This document shows, in pieces, positions 23,590 to 32,057 of a stretch of DNA of 35,034 nt; position 1 is the first letter of the stretch; each line of letters begins with the position of its first letter. The stretch comes from Candidatus Caccomonas pullistercoris. Its GTDB lineage: Bacteria > Bacteroidota > Bacteroidia > Bacteroidales > Bacteroidaceae. The stretch spans positions 1-35,034 of the forward strand of contig DVNY01000129.1 in the NCBI GenBank assembly GCA_018714085.1. Reading direction: 5' to 3'. The notes beneath the pieces are model-generated. The model did no database searches, had not been told where the DNA came from, and saw only the letters and a program-made list of their open reading frames with translations. A program made the translations under genes and the position numbers.

Positions 23590-26319
23590 ATGGCAAACAC
23601 TAAACGAGTTTACACTTTCGGAAACGGCAAGGCAGAAGGCCGCGCCGACATGCGTAACCTGCTGGGTGGCAAAGGCGCCAACCTGGCAGAGATGAACTTG
23701 ATTGGCATTCCCGTCCCCCCCGGTTTCACGATCACCACGGAAACCTGCAACGAGTATTACTCCACGGGAAAAGCTGAGGTCGTAGCCCTGTTGAAAGACG
23801 AGGTCGAGGCCAGCATGAAACACATCGAGTCGCTGATGAACAGCAGCTTCGGCGACCCGGCCAATCCTCTCCTGCTTTCCGTCCGCTCCGGCGCACGCGC
23901 CTCAATGCCCGGCATGATGGACACCATCCTCAACCTCGGTCTCAATGACGACGTCGTTGAAGGTTTGGCCAAGAAGACAAACAACCCGCGCTTTGCCTAT
24001 GATGCCTATCGCCGTTTCATACAGATGTATGGCGACGTGGTGCTCGGCCTGAAACCGAGGAGCAAGGAAGACATTGACCCCTTCGAAGCCATCATCGACG
24101 AAGTGAAAGCCGAAAAAGGCGTCAAACTCGACAACGAACTTGACGTGGACGACCTCAAAAAGCTCGTCACCCGCTTCAAGGCGGCCATCCTGGCGCAGAC
24201 CGGGCAGGAATTCCCGACAAATCCCGTCGACCAACTCTGGGGTGCCATCTGCGCCGTGTTCGACAGCTGGATGAACGAACGCGCCATCCTCTACCGCAAA
24301 ATGGAAGGCATCCCCGCCGAATGGGGCACAGCCGTGACAGTGATGGCCATGGTGTTCGGAAACATGGGCAGCACGTCGGCAACGGGCGTATGTTTCAGCC
24401 GCGACGCAGCCACGGGTGAAGACGAGTTCAACGGCGAATGGCTCGTCAACGCACAGGGCGAGGACGTCGTAGCCGGTATCCGCACCCCACAGCAAATCAC
24501 CCTCAAAGGCTCACGCCGCTGGGCCGAAATGCAAGGCATCAACGAAGAAGACCGCAAGGCAAAATTCCCGTCGATGGAAGAGGCCATGCCTGAAATCTAC
24601 CAGCAGCTCAACGCCATCCAGAACAAACTCGAAAACCACTACCGCGACATGCAGGACATGGAGTTCACCGTTCAGGAAGGCAAGCTTTGGTTCCTGCAAA
24701 CCCGCAACGGCAAACGCACTGGCGCAGCAATGGTCAAAATCGCCATGGACCTGCTCCGCCAAGGACTGATCGACGAGAAAACAGCCATCGAACGCTGCCA
24801 GCCCTCGAAACTCGACGAACTGCTTCACCCCGTGTTCAGCAAACAAGCCCTCGCACGCGCCGAAGTGCTCACCCGAGGCCTTCCCGCCTCGCCGGGTGCC
24901 GCCACCGGACAGATCGTGTTCTTCGCCGAAGATGCCGCCAAGTGGCACGCCGACGGGCACAAGGTGGTCATGGTGCGCATTGAGACCTCGCCCGAGGACC
25001 TCGCAGGTATGGCCGTGGCCGAAGGCATCCTCACCGCACGAGGCGGCATGACCTCACACGCCGCCGTCGTAGCCCGCGGCATGGGCAAGTGCTGCGTCAG
25101 CGGCGCAGGAGCCATCAACGTCGACTACAAGACACGCACCGTCGAAATCGACGGCACTGTCCTCAAAGAAGGTGACTACATCTCGCTCAACGGAACGAAC
25201 GGTGAAGTCTACAAAGGACAACTCGTCACCCAAGCGGCTGAACTGTCCGGCGATTTCGCCGCTCTGATGGACCTTTGCTCGAAGTACACCCGCCTGCAAG
25301 TCCGCACCAACGCCGACACCCCGCACGACGCCGAGGTGGCCCGCAAGTTCGGCGCAGTCGGCATCGGCCTCTGCCGCACAGAGCACATGTTCTTTGACAA
25401 CGAAAAGATCGTCGCCATGCGCGAGATGATCCTTGCCGAAACTGCCGAAGGCCGCCGCAAGGCGCTGGCCAAACTGCTGCCTTACCAGAAAGACGACTTC
25501 AAAGGAATCTTCAAGGCGATGGACGGATATCCCGTCAACATCCGACTGCTCGACCCGCCTCTTCATGAGTTCGTTCCGCACGACCTCAAAGGCCAGGAAG
25601 AAATGGCGCAAGCCATGGGCGTCACCCTCGAACACATCCGTCAGCGCGTTGACAGCCTCTGCGAGCACAACCCGATGCTCGGACACCGTGGCTGCCGCTT
25701 GGGCAACACCTATCCGGAAATCACACAGATGCAGACACGCGCCATCATGACCGCAGCGGTTGAACTGAAAAAGGAAGGCTACAACCCGTTCCCCGAAATC
25801 ATGGTGCCGCTCACCGGTATCCTCTACGAGTTCGAAGCCCAAGAACAGGTGATCCGCGCCGAGGCCGAAGCCGTGTTCGAAGAAACAGGAGTTACGATCC
25901 CCTACAAGGTCGGCACGATGATAGAAATCCCACGCGCCGCCCTGACGGCCGATAAGATCGCATCGCGTGCTGAATACTTCTCGTTTGGCACGAACGACTT
26001 GACACAAATGACTTTCGGCTACTCGCGCGACGACATCGCCTCGTTCCTCCCAGTCTACCTTGACAAGAAAATCCTTTCTGTCGACCCGTTCCAAGTGCTC
26101 GACCAAAACGGTGTCGGCCAGCTCATCGACATGGCTGTCCACAAAGGCCGCTCCGTACGTCCGGAACTGAAATGCGGCATCTGCGGTGAACACGGCGGCG
26201 AACCCTCGTCTGTCAAGTTCTGCCACAAAGTCGGCTTGAACTACGTCAGCTGCTCGCCGTTCCGCGTGCCTATCGCCCGCCTCGCTGCGGCGCAGGCAGC
26301 TGTTGAGGATACGCTCTAA
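23590..26319 (+). CDS. ppdK: pyruvate, phosphate dikinase
   Basis: Interconverts pyruvate, ATP and phosphate with PEP, AMP and pyrophosphate; important in gluconeogenic or glycolytic flux in anaerobes. The nucleotide-binding domain begins KRVYTFGNGKAEG and LLGGKGANLAEMN. The central phosphohistidine domain has GGMTSHAAVVARGMGKCC with the catalytic His490. The C-terminal PEP/pyruvate barrel ends with CGICGEHGGEPSSVKF, which holds the catalytic cysteine. At about 909 residues it is full length. An ATG at 23578 would add MFTT; the MANTKRVYTF start is preferred by homology and promoter position. A perfect hairpin terminator follows the gene. It is the last chromosomal gene before the mobile element. 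Confidence 0.97.
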   Translation: MANTKRVYTFGNGKAEGRADMRNLLGGKGANLAEMNLIGIPVPPGFTITTETCNEYYSTGKAEVVALLKDEVEASMKHIESLMNSSFGDPANPLLLSVRSGARASMPGMMDTILNLGLNDDVVEGLAKKTNNPRFAYDAYRRFIQMYGDVVLGLKPRSKEDIDPFEAIIDEVKAEKGVKLDNELDVDDLKKLVTRFKAAILAQTGQEFPTNPVDQLWGAICAVFDSWMNERAILYRKMEGIPAEWGTAVTVMAMVFGNMGSTSATGVCFSRDAATGEDEFNGEWLVNAQGEDVVAGIRTPQQITLKGSRRWAEMQGINEEDRKAKFPSMEEAMPEIYQQLNAIQNKLENHYRDMQDMEFTVQEGKLWFLQTRNGKRTGAAMVKIAMDLLRQGLIDEKTAIERCQPSKLDELLHPVFSKQALARAEVLTRGLPASPGAATGQIVFFAEDAAKWHADGHKVVMVRIETSPEDLAGMAVAEGILTARGGMTSHAAVVARGMGKCCVSGAGAINVDYKTRTVEIDGTVLKEGDYISLNGTNGEVYKGQLVTQAAELSGDFAALMDLCSKYTRLQVRTNADTPHDAEVARKFGAVGIGLCRTEHMFFDNEKIVAMREMILAETAEGRRKALAKLLPYQKDDFKGIFKAMDGYPVNIRLLDPPLHEFVPHDLKGQEEMAQAMGVTLEHIRQRVDSLCEHNPMLGHRGCRLGNTYPEITQMQTRAIMTAAVELKKEGYNPFPEIMVPLTGILYEFEAQEQVIRAEAEAVFEETGVTIPYKVGTMIEIPRAALTADKIASRAEYFSFGTNDLTQMTFGYSRDDIASFLPVYLDKKILSVDPFQVLDQNGVGQLIDMAVHKGRSVRPELKCGICGEHGGEPSSVKFCHKVGLNYVSCSPFRVPIARLAAAQAAVEDTL

Positions 26320-26347
26320 GGCTTGAAGTTCTTATTTAATTTCTAAT

Positions 26348-26392
26348 ATCAGGCTGTAATTCACTGCTTTAGCGGTAATTACAGCCTGATTT
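26348..26392 (+). terminator. terminator of ppdK
   Basis: Perfect 14-bp inverted repeat ATCAGGCTGTAATT (26348-26361) / AATTACAGCCTGAT (26377-26390) with a 15-nt loop, followed by TTG only. The chromosome-element boundary is probably near or after this point, but no direct repeat could be identified because the other end is outside the window. Confidence 0.65.
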
Positions 26393-26447
26393 GCGCTTGG
26401 ACGGTTCGTACACTTGACCGCAAAAATTGAGCCGAATGAACATATTT

Positions 26448-26497
26448 GCTTACTCTATGCTTACACTAAATGCCCCCTCCGCTTACACCGTGCTTAC
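26448..26497 (+). repeat. four GCTTAC direct repeats phased at 11 bp
   Basis: GCTTAC occurs at 26448, 26459, 26481 and 26492, i.e. spaced by 11, 22 and 11 bp; the last two extend to GCTTACACC. They lie 30-80 bp upstream of the integrase start. The spacing puts them on one face of the helix, as expected for binding sites of the integrase arm domain or a regulator. Confidence 0.6.
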
Positions 26498-26527
26498 ACC
26501 AAGAAATCATATAAAAACTGATTGAAA

Positions 26528-28024
26528 ATGACAACATTAAAAGCTATGGTAAGAAAGCCGAGAACAGACGGCTTCTATTCCGTGTACATTAGAATTGTAC
26601 ATAACAGAAAACCGGGTTATATCAAGACGGACAAGATTGTCGATGCCGCACATATTACAAGCAACGGAGAGTTGACTGATCCTGTAGTCAACGAGTATTG
26701 TGCAATGCTTATCCGGCAATATACAGACCGCCTGAACAGAACGGACGCTTCTCTTTGGAGTGTTAAGGAGGTTGTCGAATATCTGATGAAAACAGACGAG
26801 GAGGTATGTTTTAGTGACTATGCGACACAGCACATTGACCGAATGATAAGGTCGGGTCACGAACGGAATGCGAAAAACTATCGTCTTGCAGTAAATCATC
26901 TGGAACGTTATCTTGGGACGAACCGGATTATGTTCGGACACTTGACTTCTGCCGTATTGAAGAGGTGGATAGAAAGTCTATCACAAACAAACCGTGCAAA
27001 GGAAATGTATCCAACCTGCATCCGCCAGATATTCAAAGCTGCAATTACTGAGCTGAATGATGATGAGAAGTGCATTAACCGCATCAAATTTAATCCGTGG
27101 CTAAAAATAAGCATACCTAAATCTGACAGCACAATGAAGCGTGCCATTAGCGCGGAAGCGTGCCGTGAGTTTTTCAACCGCCCACTGCCCAAAAGCAAGA
27201 TGATTTCGCCAGTTCCCGAACTTGGACGGGATGTCGCTCTACTCTCGCTATGCATAGGCGGTATCAACACCGTTGACCTGTACGAGTTGAAGAAGAAAGA
27301 CTACAACAATGGCATTATTGGCTACAAGAGGGCAAAGACCAGACACAGCCGCAAGGACGAGGCATATATGGAAATGAGGATTGAGCCGTTCATACAGGAC
27401 ACGTTCAACAAGTACCTTTCAAAAGACGAGGATGACGAATACCTGTTTGTTTTCCACAGCCGTTACCGTGACTATGACAGTTTCAACGCCAATGTGAACA
27501 TTGGTATCCGGAAAATCTGTCAGGACATGGGCATGGCAAAGGAGGACTATTATTGCTTTTACACATTCAGGCATACCTGGGCTACCATAGCCCAGAACGA
27601 CTGCGACGCGAACCTGTATGAGGTGGCCTTCGGACTTAATCACAGCCACGGCCTGAACGTGACAAGGGGCTACGTCAAGATTGACTTCTCCCCTGCTTGG
27701 CGGCTCAACGCCAAAATCATTGACTTCATCTTTTTCAGCGATAAGAAGAGTAAGCAGGGAAAAGCCCGTGATTTGGAGGCACCGGCAGACAAGATGTTCC
27801 GCATAACCAAGAAAATGATGATATACGGGCGTGCCTATTTCAAGGGTAAAGTCGTCAGCGAGCTTACGGACATCGGCTTCGGCACAGTTGACGATGTTAT
27901 CGCCGCACTTGCAAAGAAATTGCCCAAGAGCATACCAACCGGCAGCACCGTACAGTTCCGCTTGACAAACTGCGACTCAGAACGGGAAGCAGTTTATGAA
28001 AGAAGCAAAGGGAAAGGATTTTAG
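26528..28024 (+). CDS. tyrosine recombinase (integrase) of a conjugative element
   Basis: Site-specific recombinase for integration and excision. From ATG 26528 it has 498 residues (a TTG two codons earlier is less likely). An N-terminal arm-type domain (YSVYIRIVHNRKPGYI) is followed by a SAM-like core-binding domain (about 80-190) and the catalytic domain. In the catalytic part, YTFRHTWATIA carries Arg348, and LNHSHGLNVTRGYVKI carries the histidine and nucleophile Tyr382. At the first catalytic arginine position the sequence reads GGINTVDLYEL, so Asn247 appears to replace Arg; some Bacteroides element integrases also lack this arginine. About 90 further C-terminal residues are unusual. Its GC is visibly lower than the chromosome and than the tra genes. 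Confidence 0.9.
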   Translation: MTTLKAMVRKPRTDGFYSVYIRIVHNRKPGYIKTDKIVDAAHITSNGELTDPVVNEYCAMLIRQYTDRLNRTDASLWSVKEVVEYLMKTDEEVCFSDYATQHIDRMIRSGHERNAKNYRLAVNHLERYLGTNRIMFGHLTSAVLKRWIESLSQTNRAKEMYPTCIRQIFKAAITELNDDEKCINRIKFNPWLKISIPKSDSTMKRAISAEACREFFNRPLPKSKMISPVPELGRDVALLSLCIGGINTVDLYELKKKDYNNGIIGYKRAKTRHSRKDEAYMEMRIEPFIQDTFNKYLSKDEDDEYLFVFHSRYRDYDSFNANVNIGIRKICQDMGMAKEDYYCFYTFRHTWATIAQNDCDANLYEVAFGLNHSHGLNVTRGYVKIDFSPAWRLNAKIIDFIFFSDKKSKQGKARDLEAPADKMFRITKKMMIYGRAYFKGKVVSELTDIGFGTVDDVIAALAKKLPKSIPTGSTVQFRLTNCDSEREAVYERSKGKGF

Positions 28025-28048
28025 GAAAATTCCCCTATTAAAATAATT

Positions 28049-28081
28049 GCCGCATTTGCCACAAAGGCAGATGCGGCTTTT
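28049..28081 (+). terminator. terminator after the integrase gene
   Basis: Stem GCCGCATTTGCC (28049-28060) / GGCAGATGCGGC (28066-28077), one G-U pair, 5-nt loop, followed by TTTTCC. AT-rich flanks would also serve the opposite small frame. Confidence 0.8.
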
Positions 28082-28090
28082 CCTTATACG

Positions 28091-28303
28091 TCATTTCCTG
28101 CCGCAACGCCATGTGAAAGCCCTGCCTCCAATGATAAGGGCGAACGCAGTAGTAAGCATCCGGCCAAAAATCAGGAGCAGTTTTTTGACCAGCCAAAAGA
28201 CGAGTCTAAATGCCGTCCTGACAATCCAAACCACAAGTCTGAAAAGCAGCAGGACTAACATCAGCAGCGGCAACAAATATATAAGAAGCAACAATTCAAA
28301 CAT
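28091..28303 (-). CDS. small hydrophobic protein (hypothetical)
   Basis: A 70-residue frame with an ATG start (28303). It opens MFELLLLIYLLPLLMLVLL and is followed by two more hydrophobic stretches interleaved with basic residues (WIVRTAFRLVFWLVKK, then MLTTAFALIIGG), ending in an arginine-rich tail. This would be two or three short membrane segments. I recognise no family. It is convergent with the integrase and shares its terminator hairpin. No clear promoter or ribosome site is visible, so it may be non-coding; the strong amphipathic pattern is the only argument for a gene. Confidence 0.35.
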   Translation of the reverse strand: MFELLLLIYLLPLLMLVLLLFRLVVWIVRTAFRLVFWLVKKLLLIFGRMLTTAFALIIGGRAFTWRCGRK

Positions 28304-28885
28304 AAAAATAGACCAATATAAAAAGACAGTTTCACTATGTAAATATACTAAAAATCAGTGATATACACAAATATTACAGCCTATATTTCCCAGCTTATCA
28401 AATTTATTTCCGAGCATATATATTCCATATTATCAGTACCCTTTTCCCATAAACTTTAACGTCAGGAGATACTGCTTCTTAGTCATCCGGCAACTCCTTT
28501 TCCCTACCGTCAGATACCAAGGACATCGGGACGACGCACTTCTTTACATCCCGAATTTTCAAAACACGGCATCCATATTCCCGCAATCCAAGCATCTCAA
28601 TTATAGTAATTCAGGAACTCGCATCATTGAAGCTTACATTCATTGACGTCCAGGAATCCGTCAATCCCACTCAACAGGATAAGCCTGCCCAAACCATCCA
28701 ATAACAAAATACCAGAAGTCTCGGATAACAACCACATAAAATCCGGGACTGTCAATCCTGTGTATCTGGATAAGGAGACTTATGCGGCTAATCTTCTGAC
28801 GGCCAAGAGCCGAGGAATGCGGGCGTGATGAAATCCAAGCATACATATTTCTGTAGCTTCTGAAATACAGGTATTCCACGGTTTT
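28304..28885. other. AT-rich low-coding stretch in the element
   Basis: No convincing gene. Only short frames without ATG starts are open. One plus-strand tail, ending in KETYAANLLTAKSRGMRA at about 28826, might be a decayed gene. A small inverted repeat ATTGACG/CGTCAAT lies near 28642-28667. Regulatory RNA cannot be ruled out. Confidence 0.4.
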
Positions 28886-28943
28886 GTGTTGCGCATTTCC
28901 CCGCATGGCGGATTGTCTGCGTACATTTGGCGCATAAATGTAC
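28886..28943 (+). promoter_or_regulatory. promoter/operator of the mob operon
   Basis: GTGTTGCGCATTTC (28886-28899), exactly 22 nt, then TACATTTG (28922-28929, -7 type) followed by GCGCAT. The -7 box lies in a perfect palindrome GTACATTT/AAATGTAC (28921-28943). The same layout precedes the parA gene. Predicted leader to the mobC-like gene is about 165 nt and would contain the inverted repeats at 28981-29065. Confidence 0.55.
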
Positions 28944-28980
28944 CGGGAGCATATTGCCCTGCTTTGCAGGAGTTGTCAAG

Positions 28981-29065
28981 CAAGTTGTACTTTTGTTGCC
29001 ACAAAAGTGACTTGCCGGACGCCATGCGCCGGAGCGGTAAGACCGCTGTTCCGCCACCGGCGGAA
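28981..29065 (+). other. oriT: candidate oriT: cluster of inverted repeats before mob genes
   Basis: Three inverted repeats in 85 bp: CAAGT..ACTTTTGT-TGCC-ACAAAAGT..ACTTG (28981-29014), AGCGGT-AAG-ACCGCT (29033-29047) and TTCCGCC-ACC-GGCGGAA (29049-29065). They lie directly upstream of the relaxosome protein and relaxase genes, where oriT is usually found in Bacteroidetes mobile elements. The nic site cannot be placed. A TACTTTTG inside the first repeat (28988-28995) could also act as a second promoter. Confidence 0.45.
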
Positions 29066-29101
29066 GAATGTCCCGGAAAACCACGACAAGTCGCTTATAT
29101 T

Positions 29102-29488
29102 ATGAAAGAGAAAAGAACAAGGTACATCAAGATTAGGATGACACGGGAAGAAATGGAGCTGATAAAGGAGAAGTCTGCCTCCTACACTTCCGTAAGCCAT
29201 TTTATACGTTCGGCCGTGGCCGAACACTCCGGCGTAGGTGCAAAACAAAAGCTCGAACTGATAAGGGAACTCGGAGACTTCTACCGTGAGTTCCGAAGCG
29301 GACTCTCCCATGTCGGCGGTAACCTGAACCAGTCGGTCAGAAGGGCCAACGAACTGTCGGCGGCAGGGCTTCTACCGCCCGGCTACGTCTCGGAAGTCCT
29401 CATGCCCGCAATCCTCGAAACCCGGAACACTTTGGACGGGATAAAGAAGAAACTCGATGCCGTAACCCGGAAAGCCGTGAGACTTTGA
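29102..29488 (+). CDS. MobC-like relaxosome accessory protein
   Basis: A 128-residue basic DNA-binding protein expected to bind oriT and help the relaxase. The N-terminus (TRYIKIRMTREEMELIKEKS) has a ribbon-helix-helix pattern. The family signature GGNLNQSVRRANE appears mid-protein, and the helical C-terminus (NTLDGIKKKLDAVTRKAVRL) completes it. I start at ATG 29102; a longer open frame upstream crosses the inverted-repeat region and lacks family support. The relaxase gene follows after 39 bp. Called MobA or MobC depending on the element. Confidence 0.88.
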   Translation: MKEKRTRYIKIRMTREEMELIKEKSASYTSVSHFIRSAVAEHSGVGAKQKLELIRELGDFYREFRSGLSHVGGNLNQSVRRANELSAAGLLPPGYVSEVLMPAILETRNTLDGIKKKLDAVTRKAVRL

Positions 29489-29527
29489 ACACCCAAAATC
29501 CGCACACCGAAAATCCAGAAATACAAG

Positions 29528-31084
29528 ATGATAGTCACCATATTGCCCGGAAGCGTGAACTTCCACGCCGTCGGCTACAACGAGCGGAAAGTCGCGAAAG
29601 GAGCTGCCAGGCTCATCGAGATGCGCAACTTCGGCGCACTCGGGACTTTCGGCAGGCCGACCGCCGAAGAGCTAACCAGATACCTCATGGAATACACATC
29701 CCGGAACGGCAGGATACGTAAGGCACAGTTCCATGTAGCCGTATCGTGCAAGGGACACGAGATGTCGGAAACCGAACTGCTGGAGTTCACACACCGCTAC
29801 CTTTCGGAGATGGGATACATGGAACCCGGACAGCCCCTGCTGGTGTATTCCCATCACGACACGGACAACGCCCACCTGCACGTCATCACCTCGCGCATCG
29901 CGCCCGACGGCAGGAAGATATCCCACAGTCACGAGCGCAGACGCTCGCAGGAGGCGATAGACCGCATACTCGGCACAGACAGGAAGCAAAAGACGGACAA
30001 GGACATCGAAAATGCCAAACAATACACCTTTTCGTCTTTCGCGCAGTTCAAGGCCGTCATGTCCTCAATGGGCTGCGAAACTTATAAGAAAGACGGCACC
30101 GTATTTATAAAATACGGCGGAAAGGTGCGGCGGGAAATCCCCCTTGCGGAAATCGAGACCCTGTACAAAAGCGGCCGCAGGGACAGGATGCGGTGCCGGC
30201 AGTTGAGGGGCATACTTCTCAAATACAGGGACACCTGCACGGACAAGGCAGAGCTGCAAAAGGAGATGAAGGAAAAGTTCGGAATTGACCTTGTTTTCTT
30301 CGGCCGCAGGGACAAGCCTTTCGGATACATGACAGTTGACCATGCGAAAAAGACCGTCATACACGGGGCAAGGGTGCTTTCCGTGGAGGAACTGCTCGAC
30401 TTCGCCACGCCGGAGGAACGCCTTGACCGCATGGAGGACTTCATCGACCGCCTGCTCACGCTCAACCCCAAGATGACGCAAAGTGAAATCTACGCCAAGA
30501 TAAGGAGACAGCACGCCTATATAAAGAAAGGTGTGGTCTACTTCGGCGGCATGTCACGCCCGTTAAAGCTGTTCATGGCGGAAGCCATAGACCGCAACAA
30601 CCGCATCGCGTGGGTGGAGAGGTTCTGCCCGGCCACGGAAGCAGAAAGGGACATGCTCTGCCGCGTCTTCAAGGTCAGCCGAACCGACCTTGTCACCCTC
30701 ACGCCGGAAAGGACGGAAGCCTATAACGAGGCCGTCGGCCGCCTATGTGAAATCTTCGCTGACGATACAGCTTCCGTAAAATCGGGCATGTATGCGGCAG
30801 GCTTCACCCTGCGCGAACAGGACGGGACGGCATTCGCCATTGACTTCAATCGGCACATTATCGTCAACCTGACGGCCGAGGGATTTGACACGAAAAGGCT
30901 AAGACGGAAAACCACTTCAAAACAGATGCAGACCCAGTCAAGAACAAAGACGGCACACCGGCCGTTCAGACTTACGGGATTGAAGGATGCCGGAGGCGGC
31001 AGCCAAAGCGAAAAGCGTGAATGGGAAGTCGGCCGTAAGGACAATGTCGACGACATTGATAGCGGACAACAGTTGAAACGGTAA
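29528..31084 (+). CDS. relaxase / mobilization nuclease
   Basis: Nicks oriT and leads the transferred strand. This 518-residue protein has an N-terminal relaxase domain with GYNERKV (Tyr17, a possible nicking tyrosine) and the metal-binding three-histidine motif H109-H-D-T-D-N114-A-H116-L-H118 in YSHHDTDNAHLHVITSRI, matching the Bacteroidetes MobP-type proteins. The central and C-terminal parts are charged and helical, without a recognisable helicase or primase motif. The tail is basic and low-complexity (TKRLRRKTTSKQMQTQSRTK). It forms a unit with the MobC-like gene; 156 bp separate it from the tra operon. Confidence 0.93.
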   Translation: MIVTILPGSVNFHAVGYNERKVAKGAARLIEMRNFGALGTFGRPTAEELTRYLMEYTSRNGRIRKAQFHVAVSCKGHEMSETELLEFTHRYLSEMGYMEPGQPLLVYSHHDTDNAHLHVITSRIAPDGRKISHSHERRRSQEAIDRILGTDRKQKTDKDIENAKQYTFSSFAQFKAVMSSMGCETYKKDGTVFIKYGGKVRREIPLAEIETLYKSGRRDRMRCRQLRGILLKYRDTCTDKAELQKEMKEKFGIDLVFFGRRDKPFGYMTVDHAKKTVIHGARVLSVEELLDFATPEERLDRMEDFIDRLLTLNPKMTQSEIYAKIRRQHAYIKKGVVYFGGMSRPLKLFMAEAIDRNNRIAWVERFCPATEAERDMLCRVFKVSRTDLVTLTPERTEAYNEAVGRLCEIFADDTASVKSGMYAAGFTLREQDGTAFAIDFNRHIIVNLTAEGFDTKRLRRKTTSKQMQTQSRTKTAHRPFRLTGLKDAGGGSQSEKREWEVGRKDNVDDIDSGQQLKR

Positions 31085-31171
31085 GGAGCGGAACCATTGG
31101 ATATGAAATTCCAAGGCGGTGAGAAAATCCGCACCCAAACGGCATTCCATAAAAAATCCCGATACTGAAAA

Positions 31172-31220
31172 GTGTTGCGCATTTCGTTTTCCGAAACCCC
31201 GTGACTGTAAATTTGCGCAT
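31172..31220 (+). promoter_or_regulatory. promoter/operator of the tra operon
   Basis: GTGTTGCGCATTTC (31172-31185), exactly 22 nt, then TAAATTTG (31208-31215) immediately followed by CGCAT. TTGCGCAT therefore occurs twice, 38 bp apart (31175 and 31213), bracketing the promoter. Leader about 20 nt. Architecture identical to the mob operon promoter. Confidence 0.65.
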
Positions 31221-31240
31221 CACAAAACACAGGAAACCGA

Positions 31241-32029
31241 ATGATACATACACCGGCCATAGTGACATTCGCCAACCAGAAGGGAGGCACGGGCAAGACG
31301 ACGCTCTGCGTCACCTTCGCCAACTACCTCGTGACGAAGGGAGTCCGCACCGTCGTGGTGGACTGCGACTTCCAGCGCTCCATCGCCAAGTGCCGGAACG
31401 CCGACATCAGGAAGTACGGGGAGGAACACGCCCCCTACGACGTGGCGGTGTGCGGCATCGACGACAGGGATGCGGTGAACGCCGTCATGGAGAAACTTCA
31501 CAACGACCCGAGCATAGACATCGCGCTCATCGACACGCCCGGAAGCCTGAAAGCCGCCGGACTCGTCCCCCTGTTCGTCAACTCGGACGTCATCGCCGTG
31601 CCGTTCCACTACGACTTAGTGACCGTATCCTCGACCGCCGCGTTCCTGCTGTTCCTGGAAAGGCTGCGCAAGGCAGCAGCGGGGCGGATGGGCGCGAGGC
31701 TGTTCATTATCCCCAACCTGCATGACGGCAGGGTCGGCAAACGCTCCGAGCTTGCCCTGTGGAAAAGCGCGAGGGAGACATTCTCCAACCATGGCTTCGT
31801 GACGGAGAAGATACCCCGGCGTGCCGACATGGAACGTTTCAGCACGATGGCCGCACTCGACATGCAGGGAAGCATCGTCTCCCCGGCCTTCGAGAGCATC
31901 TACACGGAGATTTTCGGCACGTCCGAACCCATAAGGCAAACGCGGCTCTGCGGAATACAGCTCGCGGAGAACGCCTATCCGAAGTACGGGAAGAAGAAAG
32001 CCGGGACAGACAAAGAGACAGTAAAATAA
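31241..32029 (+). CDS. traA: ParA family ATPase (TraA of conjugative transposons)
   Basis: A 262-residue P-loop ATPase of the ParA/MinD type. The deviant Walker A FANQKGGTGKTT is at residues 10-21, the DCDFQRS block follows, and the Walker B-like ALIDTPGS is near residue 98. In Bacteroidetes conjugative transposons a ParA-like gene opens the transfer operon and is called TraA; a role in element partition or in positioning the transfer machinery is inferred. It is first gene of the tra operon, with a well-defined promoter 26 bp upstream. Confidence 0.9.
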   Translation: MIHTPAIVTFANQKGGTGKTTLCVTFANYLVTKGVRTVVVDCDFQRSIAKCRNADIRKYGEEHAPYDVAVCGIDDRDAVNAVMEKLHNDPSIDIALIDTPGSLKAAGLVPLFVNSDVIAVPFHYDLVTVSSTAAFLLFLERLRKAAAGRMGARLFIIPNLHDGRVGKRSELALWKSARETFSNHGFVTEKIPRRADMERFSTMAALDMQGSIVSPAFESIYTEIFGTSEPIRQTRLCGIQLAENAYPKYGKKKAGTDKETVK

Positions 32030-32057
32030 ATGGCAACCATTAACCGAGCATAGTACA

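Noticed and set aside
26406-26415. GTACACTTGA as a CTnDOT-type attachment core (GTANNTTTGC)
   Set aside because: Only eight of ten positions fit, and no second copy can be checked within the window.
28643-28828. 61-residue plus-strand frame in the element
   Set aside because: It starts with TTG, has no ATG, no family resemblance and no promoter; at most a gene remnant.
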